Shown here: one piece after another, positions 33,381-42,555 of the stretch | Layout of the letters: each line of letters begins with the position of its first letter | How positions within the stretch are numbered: position 1 is the stretch's first letter | Source: Achromobacter seleniivolatilans | GTDB lineage: Bacteria; Pseudomonadota; Gammaproteobacteria; Burkholderiales; Burkholderiaceae_B | NCBI RefSeq assembly: GCF_030864005.1 | Contig: NZ_CP132976.1 | Location: 5,394,001-5,458,000, forward strand | Length of the DNA stretch: 64,000 nt | Reading direction: 5' to 3' | Position numbers and translations under genes: made by a program | Notes under the pieces: generated by a model | What the model was told of the DNA's origin: nothing | The model's input: only the letters and a program-made list of their open reading frames with translations | Databases searched by the model: none

Positions 33381-34004
33381 ATGGCAACCCAACCGCAGTC
33401 TTCCGTTCGCGCACGCGTGATCGCCGCCTTTGATTTTGACGGCACTCTGACCCAGCGTGACACCTTCATCCCGTTTCTGGCCCATGTGTCATGGATCAGG
33501 CTGCTCGGGGCGTCGCTGATAGCCGCGCCCGTGCTGGCTGGGTATGCGTTGCGCTTGTGCAGTAACGAAACGGCCAAGATGGCGCTATGCCGTGCGGCAC
33601 TTTCCGGGCGTCCGCGTTCCGCGCTGGCGGAAATTGCGCGGCGCTGGGCGCCTTCCATTCCGTTGCGCCCCGACATGCTTGCGCGTCTGCGCTGGCATCA
33701 GCAGCGCGGAGATCACTGTGTCATGGTCAGTGCGTCGCCGGATGTTTATCTGGAAGAAGCCGCGCGGTATTTGGGTTTTGACGCCTTGCTCTGTACGCGG
33801 ATGGCGGTGGACCCGCTGGGCCGTCTGACCGGCGCGTTCCTAGGCAAGAACTGCTGGGGGCCAGAAAAAATGCGCCGTCTGCTGGAGGCCTATGGTCCGC
33901 AAGAGGGCTATGAACTTCATGCTTACGGCGATAGCCGTGGCGACCAATGGATGATTGATGCCGCCGAGCACGCCTGGTATCGCGGCAAGGTGGTCAAGCC
34001 ATGA
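33381..34004 (+). CDS. HAD-superfamily phosphatase, subfamily IB
   Basis: 207 residues from ATG 33381; the frame extends to 33309 but the conserved part begins at AAFDFDGTLT. HAD motifs: FDFDGTLTQRD (nucleophile Asp and acid Asp), VMVSASPDVYLEE (motif II Ser), and YGDSRGDQWMID (motif IV acids). SASP and the C2-type cap are typical of phosphoserine-phosphatase-like IB enzymes. Its stop overlaps the UbiA gene by 4 bp. HAD phosphatases paired with UbiA enzymes remove the phosphate from decaprenylphosphoryl-5-phosphoribose in mycobacteria, so a polyprenyl-sugar 5-phosphate is a plausible substrate. Confidence 0.85.
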   Translation: MATQPQSSVRARVIAAFDFDGTLTQRDTFIPFLAHVSWIRLLGASLIAAPVLAGYALRLCSNETAKMALCRAALSGRPRSALAEIARRWAPSIPLRPDMLARLRWHQQRGDHCVMVSASPDVYLEEAARYLGFDALLCTRMAVDPLGRLTGAFLGKNCWGPEKMRRLLEAYGPQEGYELHAYGDSRGDQWMIDAAEHAWYRGKVVKP

Positions 34005-34882
34005 AAGACGTGATTTCACTGCTGCGTCCGCAGCAATGGCTGAAAAATGGATTTGTGCTGATCGGCCTGATCTTCAGCCATGGCTGGTCCGAACCCGACC
34101 TGGTGCGGCAAGTGGCGCTGGGCTTCGTGGCGTTCTGCCTGGCCTCCAGCGCCGTCTATGTGCTGAACGACTATTTTGATCGGGAGGCTGATGCGCGCCA
34201 TCCGACCAAGCGCCATCGCGCCATTGCCAGCGGCGCGGTCAGTTTGCCTGCTGCCCGCATGTTGATGCTGGGTCTGTTCGGCGGCGCTCTGGGTCTGCCC
34301 GCCATAGGCGGCCATTGGGGCGTATTGCTGGCCGTGGTGTCGTACCTGATTCTGAACATGGCATACACCTTGCACTTAAAGCACAAGGTGCTGGTCGATG
34401 TGTTCTGCATCGTGGCGGGATTCATGATCCGGCTGGCCTGCGGCACGTATGCCGTGGGCATCATTCCGTCGCGCTGGATGCTGTTGTGCAGCTTCATGCT
34501 GACGCTGTTTTTGGGCTTTGCGAAACGGCGCGCCGAGATCGTCTCGATGCCGGACACAGAGCTTGCCCTGGAAGGCGGCACACGCATCGTGTTGCGTCAC
34601 TATTCCGCGCAGTTGCTCGACAACCTGGTGGCCATCACCGCCAGTGCGACCCTGCTGGCCTATGGCCTGTATACGGTCGATGCCGAGACCGCGGCCATGC
34701 ATGGCACGCAGCACCTGGTGGTGACTTTGCCCATCGTGACGTTCGGTGTCTTCCGTTATCTCTATTTGCTCTACAAGGGCGGTTCGGGTGAAGAGCCGGG
34801 CCGCGATCTGCTGGCCGACAACCAGATCCGCATGGCGGTGCTGGCGTGGCTGGTGGTGGTTGTGTTGCTGGTCAGGACTTGA
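34001..34882 (+). CDS. UbiA-family prenyltransferase, decaprenyl-phosphate phosphoribosyltransferase-like
   Basis: 293 residues, about nine membrane helices. The first Asp-rich motif is NDYFDREADARHPTKRHR (about 55-72), matching the DPPR-synthase branch (NDxxDxxxDxxHPxKxxRP) more than quinone-pathway UbiA; the second conserved region is DVFCIVAGFMIRLACG (about 131-146). DPPR synthases transfer 5-phosphoribose from PRPP to polyprenyl phosphate at the inner membrane. Context (HAD phosphatase upstream, SMR-like transporter and two GT-C-like proteins downstream) supports a lipid-linked pentose pathway rather than ubiquinone synthesis. Confidence 0.85.
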   Translation: MKDVISLLRPQQWLKNGFVLIGLIFSHGWSEPDLVRQVALGFVAFCLASSAVYVLNDYFDREADARHPTKRHRAIASGAVSLPAARMLMLGLFGGALGLPAIGGHWGVLLAVVSYLILNMAYTLHLKHKVLVDVFCIVAGFMIRLACGTYAVGIIPSRWMLLCSFMLTLFLGFAKRRAEIVSMPDTELALEGGTRIVLRHYSAQLLDNLVAITASATLLAYGLYTVDAETAAMHGTQHLVVTLPIVTFGVFRYLYLLYKGGSGEEPGRDLLADNQIRMAVLAWLVVVVLLVRT

Positions 34883-34883
34883 G

Positions 34884-35222
34884 ATGGCATATCTATGGTT
34901 GGTCTTAAGCGGCGCGTGCAGCGTGGCCGCGAGCGTGGCGCTCAAGGCGGCGGGGGCAAGCCCTGCCGGCGCGTTGCCTGCGTCGCTAGCGGCGCAGGCT
35001 TTTCCGTATCTGGCCGCGATAGGCGCCTATGGCCTGGGCTTTGGCTTTTATGCGCTGGCGCTGCGGCAGCTGGATTTGTCGCTGGCCTACCCGCTGATGG
35101 TCGCCATTGCGATTGCCGGCGTGTTTATTTACGGCCTGCTATCGGGCGCGGAATCCATTTCCGGCATGCGGATGGCGGGTGCCGCGCTTATCGCAGCCGG
35201 TGTCTTCCTGATTTCAAAATAG
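34884..35222 (+). CDS. SMR/EmrE-like four-helix transporter
   Basis: 112 residues from ATG 34884, one base after the UbiA stop. Four membrane helices: WLVLSGACSVAASVAL, FPYLAAIGAYGLGFGFYALAL, LAYPLMVAIAIAGVFIYGLL, MAGAALIAAGVFLIS. The LSLAYPLMVAIAI motif in helix 3 is typical of SMR/DMT proteins. Because it sits between the lipid-sugar synthesis genes and GT-C-like genes, a flippase role (as ArnE/ArnF for lipid-linked aminoarabinose) is more likely than drug export. That is inference; the substrate is not shown by the sequence. Confidence 0.8.
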   Translation: MAYLWLVLSGACSVAASVALKAAGASPAGALPASLAAQAFPYLAAIGAYGLGFGFYALALRQLDLSLAYPLMVAIAIAGVFIYGLLSGAESISGMRMAGAALIAAGVFLISK

Positions 35223-35238
35223 CGAATCCGACCCTGAC

Positions 35239-36366
35239 ATGACCCGTTTCTTTCGCCGCTCCGGATATCGCTGGTTTCTGCTGTTTTGCGCGTACACCGT
35301 CGTGGCGGCCGCTGTCTTTAACGGCTTTTATACGAAATGGCGGCTGAACGATGGCCATCCCACGCTGGGGCTGGCGCACATGGTGGATGGCACTGCGCAC
35401 CGTCCCTACGTCTACCGGCAGTTGGTGCCCGCAATCGCAAACGGCATTCAATCCTTGCTGCCGCCGTCAACAGTCGAGCGCCTGTCAGAGCGCTTGACGG
35501 ACCCGCGCCGTGTAGACAGCCGCTCTGGCCTGGCGATGCGCTACCCGGCTTCCGAGGCCATGTTGCCCGCCATTACGGTGCGTTATCACCTGGTCTATTA
35601 CCTGACCTTCTTTGCCTTGCTGGCCTCGCTGTTTGTGATGCGGCGGCTGTGCTTGCAGGCAGGCACAGGTGTTGCGGCCGCGACGGGGGCGCCTCTGGTG
35701 TTTGCGCTATTGCTGCCTTTCTTTTTGACCGAAGGCGGCTACTTCTACGATTTCTTTGAAGTGCTGTTCATGATGAGCGCGGTACTGCTTGCCATGAACG
35801 CGTCGTGCAAGACGCCGGAGCGTCTCGCCGTGTTGCTGGTCATGGCCGCTATCGCCACCTGGAACAAGGAAGCGTTTTTCTTCTTCACGCCTGCGCTGTA
35901 TCCCTTGCTCAGACGCAATCTTTCGCGTTTGCACGCCCTGTCATTCGTGGGTGCGCTGCTGCTCGCGTGCGGCTGCGTGTATTTGGCGCTGCGCATGCGT
36001 TATGCAGGCAATCCCGGCAGTACGGTCGACTTTCAGCTGTGGGAAAACCTGGGCTTCTACTTGAACCCGGGCAATTGGTTTCGCACGGAAAGCACTTATG
36101 GCGTGGCGCTGCCCCGGGCTTTCAGCCTGGTGGCCATGTTGGCATTCGCTGCCATCGCTTGCTGCGGTTGGGGGCGCATGCCGAAAACGTTGCGTCAGCA
36201 TGCCCTGTTGGCGCTGACCATCAATCTGCCGCTCTTGCTGTTGTTCTGTTCGCCAGGAGAGATGCGTAATCTGAGCATGCTGTATCCGACCTTGTTATGC
36301 CTGATAGCGCAGGCTTGGGTGGCGCGGCAGGCTTGCCATTCAGCCGCTGAAGGGGCGCACGCATGA
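35239..36366 (+). CDS. multi-pass membrane protein, GT-C-like, tandem paralogue 1
   Basis: 375 residues with about nine membrane helices. After helix 1 a periplasmic loop holds KWRLNDGHPTLGLAHMVDG and RPYVYRQLVP, shared with the next gene; later GGYFYDFFEVLFM, WNKEAFFFF, and LNPGNWFRTESTYG are also shared. Conserved acidic residues in the first outer loop followed by many helices are the layout of GT-C glycosyltransferases, which use polyprenyl-phosphate sugars. No named family was recognised. Starts 16 bp after the SMR gene; its stop overlaps the next start. Confidence 0.7.
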   Translation: MTRFFRRSGYRWFLLFCAYTVVAAAVFNGFYTKWRLNDGHPTLGLAHMVDGTAHRPYVYRQLVPAIANGIQSLLPPSTVERLSERLTDPRRVDSRSGLAMRYPASEAMLPAITVRYHLVYYLTFFALLASLFVMRRLCLQAGTGVAAATGAPLVFALLLPFFLTEGGYFYDFFEVLFMMSAVLLAMNASCKTPERLAVLLVMAAIATWNKEAFFFFTPALYPLLRRNLSRLHALSFVGALLLACGCVYLALRMRYAGNPGSTVDFQLWENLGFYLNPGNWFRTESTYGVALPRAFSLVAMLAFAAIACCGWGRMPKTLRQHALLALTINLPLLLLFCSPGEMRNLSMLYPTLLCLIAQAWVARQACHSAAEGAHA

Positions 36367-37505
36367 AACGGTTTTTCACCGGCGCCGGGGCTGCCGCGGG
36401 TCTGCTGTGTCTGTTCTACATCGTGATCGCCGCCGCCGCATTCAACGGCTTCTATACCAAGTGGCGGTTGAACGATGCGCACGAACCGCATTCGCTGTCG
36501 TCCATGGTTGATGGGTCGGCTTACCGGCCCTATGTCTACCGGCAATTTGTGCCCGATATCGCCAATCGCATTCAAGACCTGTTGCCGCAGGCGACGGTTG
36601 ATCGCTTGTCACAACGGCTGGCGGACCCGGATCGTGTCAACAGCCGTTCGGGGCTTGCGTTGCGTTATCCCGCGTCGCAAGCCATGCTGCCCGAGTTCAC
36701 GCTGCGTTATCACCTGGTGTATTACCTGACATTTTTGGGCTTGCTGGCGTCCTTGTTCGTCATGCGCCGCTTGTGCCTGCGATTAGGGGCGTCCGCGCCC
36801 GCGGCAACGGTAGCGCCTGCTGTGCTGGCATTGTTGCTGCCGTTCTTTCTGACCGAAGGCGGATTTTTCTACGACTTCTTTGAAGTGTTGTTCATGGCGG
36901 CGGCGATCTGCCTTGCCTGGTTGCCGGGTGGCCAGCCGGCGCGGAACATGGCGCTGCGGTTGGGCGTGCTGGTGCTGATCGCGGCCATGGGCGCGTGGAA
37001 CAAGGAAGCCTTCTTGTTCTTTGTATTGACGCTTTATCCACTGCTCAGGCAAGGGCTGCCGCGCCTGCAGTCGGCGGCCGTAGTGGGTGTGCTGGCGCTG
37101 GTGTGCGGCTGCGTGTATGTGGTGCTGCGCGCCCGCTACGCAGGAAATCCAGGGGGCACGGTGAGCTTTCAGCCGTTTGCCAACCTGATCTATCACCTGA
37201 CGCCAGAGAACTGGTTCCGCACGGAAAGCACTTACGGCATCACGCTGCCCAAAGGCCTGAGCGCCGTGATGGTACTGATGATTGCCGGCGTTTCCGCGCT
37301 GGGCTGGAAACGCCTGCCCGCCGCATTCCGCCTGCATGTGTGGATGGCGCTTGCCGTCAACGTGCCTCTGTATCTGCTGTTTGCTGCTGCTGGCGAGGCA
37401 CGCAATCTCAGCCTGTTGTATCCGGCATTGCTGGGGGTGGTGGCGATGGCGTTGACGGGATGGCTGAATGATTGCGCCAGGGGCGACGCGGCTGCGCCGG
37501 GGTAA
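36363..37505 (+). CDS. multi-pass membrane protein, GT-C-like, tandem paralogue 2
   Basis: 380 residues, clearly a duplicate of the preceding gene: same KWRLNDAH and RPYVYRQFVPDIAN loop, same GGFFYDFFEVLFM, WNKEAFLFF and WFRTESTYGI segments, with the two copies differing mainly in helices. It begins inside the stop of copy 1 (4 bp ATGA overlap) and is followed by a strong terminator, so it is the last gene of the locus. Likely a second transferase of the same pathway with a different acceptor, or the partner of a heterodimer. Confidence 0.7.
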   Translation: MKRFFTGAGAAAGLLCLFYIVIAAAAFNGFYTKWRLNDAHEPHSLSSMVDGSAYRPYVYRQFVPDIANRIQDLLPQATVDRLSQRLADPDRVNSRSGLALRYPASQAMLPEFTLRYHLVYYLTFLGLLASLFVMRRLCLRLGASAPAATVAPAVLALLLPFFLTEGGFFYDFFEVLFMAAAICLAWLPGGQPARNMALRLGVLVLIAAMGAWNKEAFLFFVLTLYPLLRQGLPRLQSAAVVGVLALVCGCVYVVLRARYAGNPGGTVSFQPFANLIYHLTPENWFRTESTYGITLPKGLSAVMVLMIAGVSALGWKRLPAAFRLHVWMALAVNVPLYLLFAAAGEARNLSLLYPALLGVVAMALTGWLNDCARGDAAAPG

Positions 37506-37529
37506 TTCAAGCAACCTTCAAAGTGCGAT

Positions 37530-37567
37530 GGCCGCACCCGCTGCTCTGCGGGGAGCGGCCTTTTTTT
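37530..37567 (+). terminator. Rho-independent terminator of the HAD-UbiA-GT-C operon
   Basis: GGCCGC (37530-37535) pairs with GCGGCC (37555-37560), with further inner pairing, followed by seven T residues. Confidence 0.85.
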
Positions 37568-37660
37568 GCCAGTCGGGCTGCCCTGCCAACCTGTCTGCTT
37601 GACTACGATTATTGAAAACCACGGGTTTACCCCTGTATCTGATTAAAACCCAAAATTTGT

Positions 37661-37701
37661 ATGATGACCCGATAACTTCTATTCAAGAGACACGTCATCA
37701 T
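37661..37701 (+). promoter_or_regulatory. inverted repeat upstream of erythronate/threonate operon
   Basis: ATGATGAC (37661-37668) and GTCATCAT (37694-37701) are exact inverted repeats 33 bp apart, 57-97 bp before otnC. They are candidates for the operator of the GntR regulator encoded at 43852. Confidence 0.45.
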
Positions 37702-37757
37702 GCTGGTTCAGCAGCCGTCCTGCCCCTCAAGTCGCCTCTGCATCGCAGAGGTATTCC

Positions 37758-38396
37758 ATGACTGACGAATCCCGCATCCGCGAAGAGATCTGCACGGTAG
37801 GCGCCAGCCTTTACCACCGCGGCTACACCGTCGGCGCGGCCGGCAATATCAGCGCGCGGCTGGACGATGGCTGGCTGATCACACCCACCGACGCTTGCCT
37901 GGGCCGTTTGGACCCCGCCGAGCTGTCCAAAGTGGATCTGAATGGCACGTGGGTGTCTGGCGGCAAGCCCTCCAAGACGCTGGTGTTGCATCAAGGCATC
38001 TATCGGGCCAGCCCCGAATCCCGCGGTGTGGTCCACACGCACTCGACGCATTTGGTGGCTTTGACGCTGGCAGGTGTGTGGCGGCCGGACGAAGTGCTGC
38101 CGCCGATCACGCCCTATCAAGTCATGAAGGTCGGGCGCATTCCGCTGATTCCCTATCGCCGTCCGGGCGATCCGCAGGCGGCGGCCGAAGTCGCCGCTGT
38201 TGCGGCCGCCGTGCGCGGCGCCTTGTTCGAGCGCCTGGGCCCCGTGGTCTGGGAACGGTCGGTGTCGCATGCGTCCTGGGCGTTGGAAGAGCTGGAAGAA
38301 ACCGCCCGCCTGTGGCTGATGAGCCATCCGCGTCCCGCGCCACTTACCGCCGACGCAATAGAAGACCTGCGCGTGACCTTCGGCGCGCGCTACTAA
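37758..38396 (+). CDS. otnC: 3-oxo-tetronate 4-phosphate decarboxylase (class II aldolase family)
   Basis: 212 residues. Class II aldolase/adducin fold: AAGNISARLDDGWLITPTDACLGRL near the N-terminus and VVHTHSTHLVALTLAG with the metal-binding His-x-His. It removes CO2 from 3-oxo-tetronate 4-phosphate to give dihydroxyacetone phosphate. First gene of a cluster that also holds otnI, denD, ltnD and otnK, which fixes the assignment beyond the fold alone. A promoter with the inverted repeat at 37661-37701 precedes it. Confidence 0.88.
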   Translation: MTDESRIREEICTVGASLYHRGYTVGAAGNISARLDDGWLITPTDACLGRLDPAELSKVDLNGTWVSGGKPSKTLVLHQGIYRASPESRGVVHTHSTHLVALTLAGVWRPDEVLPPITPYQVMKVGRIPLIPYRRPGDPQAAAEVAAVAAAVRGALFERLGPVVWERSVSHASWALEELEETARLWLMSHPRPAPLTADAIEDLRVTFGARY

Positions 38397-38469
38397 TCCG
38401 CTATTCATACCAAAGCTGCCTGGCCGCACTTGCGCGGATCGGGCTGGCGCATCGTCTTGGAGACTAGTT

Positions 38470-39801
38470 ATGCCCCCGTTGGAAATCGCGTCCGGCGCCT
38501 TGCCCGCTGCGGCGACCCCGCCTGATTCGCGCGAAACCGCGCGCGCCTACGCCAAAGTGTTCTGGCGCTTGGTGCCCTTCCTGATGCTTTGTTATGTGAT
38601 CGCGTATCTGGATCGCGTGAACGTGGGCTTCGCCAAGCTCCAGATGTCGCAAGACCTAGGCTTTAGTGAAACCGTGTTCGGCCTGGGCGCGGGTGTGTTC
38701 TTCATTGGTTATTTTCTGTTTGAAGTGCCCAGCAACCTGCTCATGCACCGCTTGGGCGCGCGGATCTGGATCGCGCGCATCATGATCACCTGGGGCATCT
38801 TGTCAGGCATGTTCATGTTCGTAGAGACCCCTACCGGTTTCTACATCCTGCGCTTCTTGCTGGGTCTGGCCGAAGCCGGTTTCTATCCCGGCGTGATTCT
38901 GTATTTGACCTATTGGTATCCGGCGCATCGCCGCGCCAAGATCATTGCGTTGTTCATGTCCGCCATTCCCGTGGCAGGCATCTTCGGCAACCCCTTGTCC
39001 GGCTGGATCATGGAAGCCTTTCATGGCACCCACGGCCTGCAAGGATGGCAATGGATGTTCCTGATTGAAGCCATTCCTGCGCTGCTCATCGGCATCGTGA
39101 CGGTGATGTATCTGGACAACGGCATTTCCAGCGCCAAGTGGCTCACCACCGATGAAAAGACGCTGCTGACCCGCGAAATTGAACTGGATCAGAAGCAGAC
39201 CGGCACGCAGCAGCACTCGCTGCGCGCAGTGTTCTCCGATCCGCGCGTGTGGTGGATGTGCCTGATCTACTTTGCGTTTGTGGCCGGCCAGTATGGCCTG
39301 ACGTTCTGGATGCCTACGCTGATCAAATCGACGGGCGTAACGGGCGCACTCAACATTGGTCTGTTGAGCGCCATCCCATTCCTGTGCGCCATCGTCGTGA
39401 TGAATCTGCTGGGCCATTCCGCCGACAAGCGGCGTGAACGCCGCTGGCACTTGATTGTGCCTGCGCTGGCTGGCGCGGTAGGTTTCACCGCTGCGGCATC
39501 GTTTGCCGACAACACCGTGGTGTCGCTGATCTGCCTGTCGCTGGCGGCAGCGGGCGTGCTGACCTGCGCGCCGTTGTTCTGGTCGCTGCCCACGGCATTT
39601 CTGTCGGGAACGGCCGCAGCGGCGGGGATTGCCATCGTGAACTCGGTGGGCAACCTGGCGGGGTTCGCCAGCCCCTACATGATCGGGTATTTGAAAGACG
39701 TGACCAGCTCCACGGCGTCAGGCATGTATGTGCTGGCGGGGGTGCTCGTCATAGGCGCCATCGCGGTCTGGTTCACGCCGGCCAAGCTGGTCAACCGCTA
39801 G
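38470..39801 (+). CDS. MFS transporter, anion:cation symporter type
   Basis: 443 residues, twelve membrane helices. The ACS-family signature is present: [20 protein letters not shown] near helix 1 and [19 protein letters not shown] around helix 2. The family co-transports organic acids and sugar acids with protons. Placed between otnC and otnI, it is the probable uptake system for D-erythronate and L-threonate. Confidence 0.88.
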   Translation: MPPLEIASGALPAAATPPDSRETARAYAKVFWRLVPFLMLCYVIAYLDRVNVGFAKLQMSQDLGFSETVFGLGAGVFFIGYFLFEVPSNLLMHRLGARIWIARIMITWGILSGMFMFVETPTGFYILRFLLGLAEAGFYPGVILYLTYWYPAHRRAKIIALFMSAIPVAGIFGNPLSGWIMEAFHGTHGLQGWQWMFLIEAIPALLIGIVTVMYLDNGISSAKWLTTDEKTLLTREIELDQKQTGTQQHSLRAVFSDPRVWWMCLIYFAFVAGQYGLTFWMPTLIKSTGVTGALNIGLLSAIPFLCAIVVMNLLGHSADKRRERRWHLIVPALAGAVGFTAAASFADNTVVSLICLSLAAAGVLTCAPLFWSLPTAFLSGTAAAAGIAIVNSVGNLAGFASPYMIGYLKDVTSSTASGMYVLAGVLVIGAIAVWFTPAKLVNR

Positions 39802-39829
39802 CGCGCTGCTACATCCAAAAGGAATCGCC

Positions 39830-40615
39830 ATGCCTCGTCTGGCCGCCAACTTAAGCATGATGTACACCGAACACGCCTTTCTGGACCGCTTCAACGCAGC
39901 GGCCCAGGATGGATTTTCGGGAGTGGAGTTTTTGTTTCCGTATGAGTTTGCCGCTGCCGACATTCAGTCGCGCCTGCAAGCGCATGGGTTGACGCAAGCA
40001 CTCTTTAACGCGCCGCCCGGTGATTGGGCGGCGGGCGAACGCGGTATTGCATCTTTGCCCGGCCGCGAGAGCGAGTTTCAGCGCGGCTTGGATCAGGCGC
40101 TGGAATATGCCGCAGTGCTGGGCAATCGCACGCTGCATGTGATGGCGGGGCTGATCCAGCCCGGGCAAGACCGCGCGGCGCATCGCGAGGTGTATCTGAA
40201 GAACTTGGAAAGCGCGGCGAACGCGGCGGCCTCCGCTGGCATCACAGTCGTGATCGAGCCGATCAACACCCGTGACATTCCGGGCTTCTTCCTGAATCGT
40301 CAGGACGACGCGCAAGCCATTTGCGCCGAGGTCGGCGCAAACAATCTGAAGGTGCAATTCGATTGCTATCACTGCCAGATCGTCGAAGGCGATATCGCAG
40401 TGAAGCTCAAGCGCGACATGGCGGGCATCGGCCATATTCAGATCGCCGGTGTGCCCGACCGCCACGAGCCAGACCTGGGCGAACTCAATTACCCCTACCT
40501 GTTTGAGCGCATCGACGCGCTGGGCTATACCGGCTGGATTGGGTGCGAATACCGCCCCAAGGCCGGAACCTCTGAAGGCTTGGGCTGGGCCCAACCCTAT
40601 CTTGCCAATCAATGA
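39830..40615 (+). CDS. otnI: 2-oxo-tetronate isomerase (hydroxypyruvate isomerase family)
   Basis: 261 residues, xylose-isomerase-like TIM barrel. Metal and catalytic residues appear in [17 protein letters not shown] (Glu), [14 protein letters not shown] (Asp, His) and GCEYRPK (Glu). It interconverts 2-oxo- and 3-oxo-tetronate, feeding the product of DenD to the kinase. The start at 39830 has an AAAGGAA-type RBS. Hydroxypyruvate isomerase is the alternative name from sequence alone; the operon supports OtnI. Confidence 0.85.
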   Translation: MPRLAANLSMMYTEHAFLDRFNAAAQDGFSGVEFLFPYEFAAADIQSRLQAHGLTQALFNAPPGDWAAGERGIASLPGRESEFQRGLDQALEYAAVLGNRTLHVMAGLIQPGQDRAAHREVYLKNLESAANAAASAGITVVIEPINTRDIPGFFLNRQDDAQAICAEVGANNLKVQFDCYHCQIVEGDIAVKLKRDMAGIGHIQIAGVPDRHEPDLGELNYPYLFERIDALGYTGWIGCEYRPKAGTSEGLGWAQPYLANQ

Positions 40616-40625
40616 GCACGCAATC

Positions 40626-41600
40626 ATGAAAATACTGATCACCGGCGGCGCTGGATTCCTGGGCCAGCGCCTGGCTCGCAAGCTGTTGGAACAAGGCGTC
40701 TTGACGCTGGACGGCGGCCAGTCCGAAGCCATTACGCAGATTGACCTGCTGGATGTCGTCAAGTCGGACGCGTTGACCGATCCGCGTGTGCGCTCGATGG
40801 TCGGCGACATTGCCGATCCGGCCGTGCTGCGTCAGGCCATCGGCACCGATACCCGCGCCATCTTTCATCTGGCGGCTATTGTCAGCGGTCAGGCGGAAGC
40901 AGATTTCGATCTGGGGATGCGCATCAACCTGGATGCCTCGCGCGCGCTATTGGAAACCTGCCGCGCCCTGGGGCATAAGCCGCGGGTCATCTTCACCAGC
41001 TCGGTGGCGGTGTACGGCGGCGCGTTGCCCGACATGGTGCGCGACGACACCGCCTTGAATCCGCAGTCGTCCTACGGCACGCAGAAGGCCATTGCCGAAC
41101 TGCTGTTGGCCGATTACACGCGGCGCGGCTTTGTGGATGGCCGCGTATTGCGTCTGCCTACCATCAGCGTGCGGCCGGGCAAGCCAAATGCGGCAGCATC
41201 CTCGTTTGCCAGCGGCATCATTCGCGAACCCTTGAACGGCGAGGCCGCAGTTTGCCCGGTCGGTCCGGGCACGCGCTTGTGGCTGCTGTCGCCGCGAGGC
41301 GCAATCCAGGCGCTGATTGCCGGTTGTGAGCTGCCTGCACAGGCCGTGGCCGATCGCAAACCCATCAATCTACCCGGCGTATCCGTCACCGTGGCCGAGA
41401 TGGAGCAGGCGTTGCGCGACATCGCAGGCGATGACGTTGCCAACCGCATCACGTGGCAGGCGGACGAACGCGTCGAACGCATCGTGGGCAGCTGGCCGGG
41501 CCAATGGGACACGACGCACGCGTCGCGTCTGGGGCTGAAAGGCGATAGCAATTTTGCCGAAATCATCCGCGCCTACATGGCCGATGACTTGCCGAGTTGA
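40626..41600 (+). CDS. denD: D-erythronate dehydrogenase (NAD-dependent epimerase/dehydratase family)
   Basis: 324 residues from ATG 40626. Extended SDR: cofactor motif TGGAGFLGQRLARKL at the N-terminus, Tyr-x-x-x-Lys in SSYGTQKA, and VFTSSVAVYG-like strand before it. DenD oxidises D-erythronate at C2 to 2-oxo-tetronate with NAD. The gene lies 10 bp after otnI and 46 bp before ltnD, as in described erythronate clusters. Without the context it would only be called a nucleoside-diphosphate-sugar epimerase. Confidence 0.85.
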   Translation: MKILITGGAGFLGQRLARKLLEQGVLTLDGGQSEAITQIDLLDVVKSDALTDPRVRSMVGDIADPAVLRQAIGTDTRAIFHLAAIVSGQAEADFDLGMRINLDASRALLETCRALGHKPRVIFTSSVAVYGGALPDMVRDDTALNPQSSYGTQKAIAELLLADYTRRGFVDGRVLRLPTISVRPGKPNAAASSFASGIIREPLNGEAAVCPVGPGTRLWLLSPRGAIQALIAGCELPAQAVADRKPINLPGVSVTVAEMEQALRDIAGDDVANRITWQADERVERIVGSWPGQWDTTHASRLGLKGDSNFAEIIRAYMADDLPS

Positions 41601-41646
41601 GCCGTTGCCGCCTGACTCGATCACTGAATTCCCCGGACGATTCCAA

Positions 41647-42555
41647 ATGAGCAAACCGCAATCTATTGAACGGCGCGTCGGCGTCATCGGCTTGGGCGCC
41701 ATGGGCGCGGGCATCGCGCAAAGCTTGCGCCGGGCCGGCCACGACGTGCACGTCTATGACATCCGCGCAGAAGCCGCCGCGGCGTTCGCGGCACAGGGCG
41801 GCGTCGCCTGCGCCACGTTGGCCGATATGGCCGCCGCGTGCGACATCGTGATCAGCGTAGTCGTCAACGCCCAGCAGACTGAATCCGTGTTGTATGGCGA
41901 TAGCGGCATCGCCGCAGCCTTGCGGCCCGGATCGGTATTTGTCATGTGCTCAACCGTGGACCCCAGCTGGTCGATCGCGCTAGAGGCACGGCTCGCGGAG
42001 CAGGGCATTCTGTACCTGGATGCCCCCATTTCGGGCGGCGCGGCCAAGGCCGCGTCGGGCCAGATGACGATGATGACGGCGGGCCGGCCGGCGGCGTATG
42101 ACGCCTGCGGCAACGTGCTGGAATCCATGGCTGGCAAGGTCTACCGCCTGGGCGATAGCGCGGGCGCGGGCAGCAAGGTCAAGATCATCAATCAGCTGCT
42201 GGCGGGGGTGCACATCGCGGCGGCAGCGGAAGCGATGGCTCTGGGTCTGCGCGAAGGCGTGGACGCCGACGCCTTGTACGACGTCATCACGCATAGCGCA
42301 GGCAATAGCTGGATGTTCGAGAACCGCATGCCGCATGTGCTGGCTGGCGACTACACGCCGCTGTCAGCCGTGGACATTTTTGTGAAAGACCTGGGTCTGG
42401 TGCTGGATACCGCCAGGCACACCAAGTTTCCGTTGCCGCTGGCCTCCACCGCGCATCAGATGTTCATGCAGGCGTCTTCCGCAGGGCATGGCCGTGAGGA
42501 CGACAGCGCCGTGATCAAGATCTTTCCGGGTATTACCCTGCCGGAGTCCAAATGA
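41647..42555 (+). CDS. ltnD: L-threonate dehydrogenase (beta-hydroxyacid dehydrogenase family)
   Basis: 302 residues from ATG 41647; the frame extends upstream but the family starts here. Rossmann motif VGVIGLGAMGAGIAQSL, substrate-binding DAPISGGAAKAASGQMT, and the catalytic Lys in GSKVKIINQLLAG. It oxidises L-threonate at C2 to 2-oxo-tetronate. Its stop overlaps otnK by 4 bp. Confidence 0.87.
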   Translation: MSKPQSIERRVGVIGLGAMGAGIAQSLRRAGHDVHVYDIRAEAAAAFAAQGGVACATLADMAAACDIVISVVVNAQQTESVLYGDSGIAAALRPGSVFVMCSTVDPSWSIALEARLAEQGILYLDAPISGGAAKAASGQMTMMTAGRPAAYDACGNVLESMAGKVYRLGDSAGAGSKVKIINQLLAGVHIAAAAEAMALGLREGVDADALYDVITHSAGNSWMFENRMPHVLAGDYTPLSAVDIFVKDLGLVLDTARHTKFPLPLASTAHQMFMQASSAGHGREDDSAVIKIFPGITLPESK

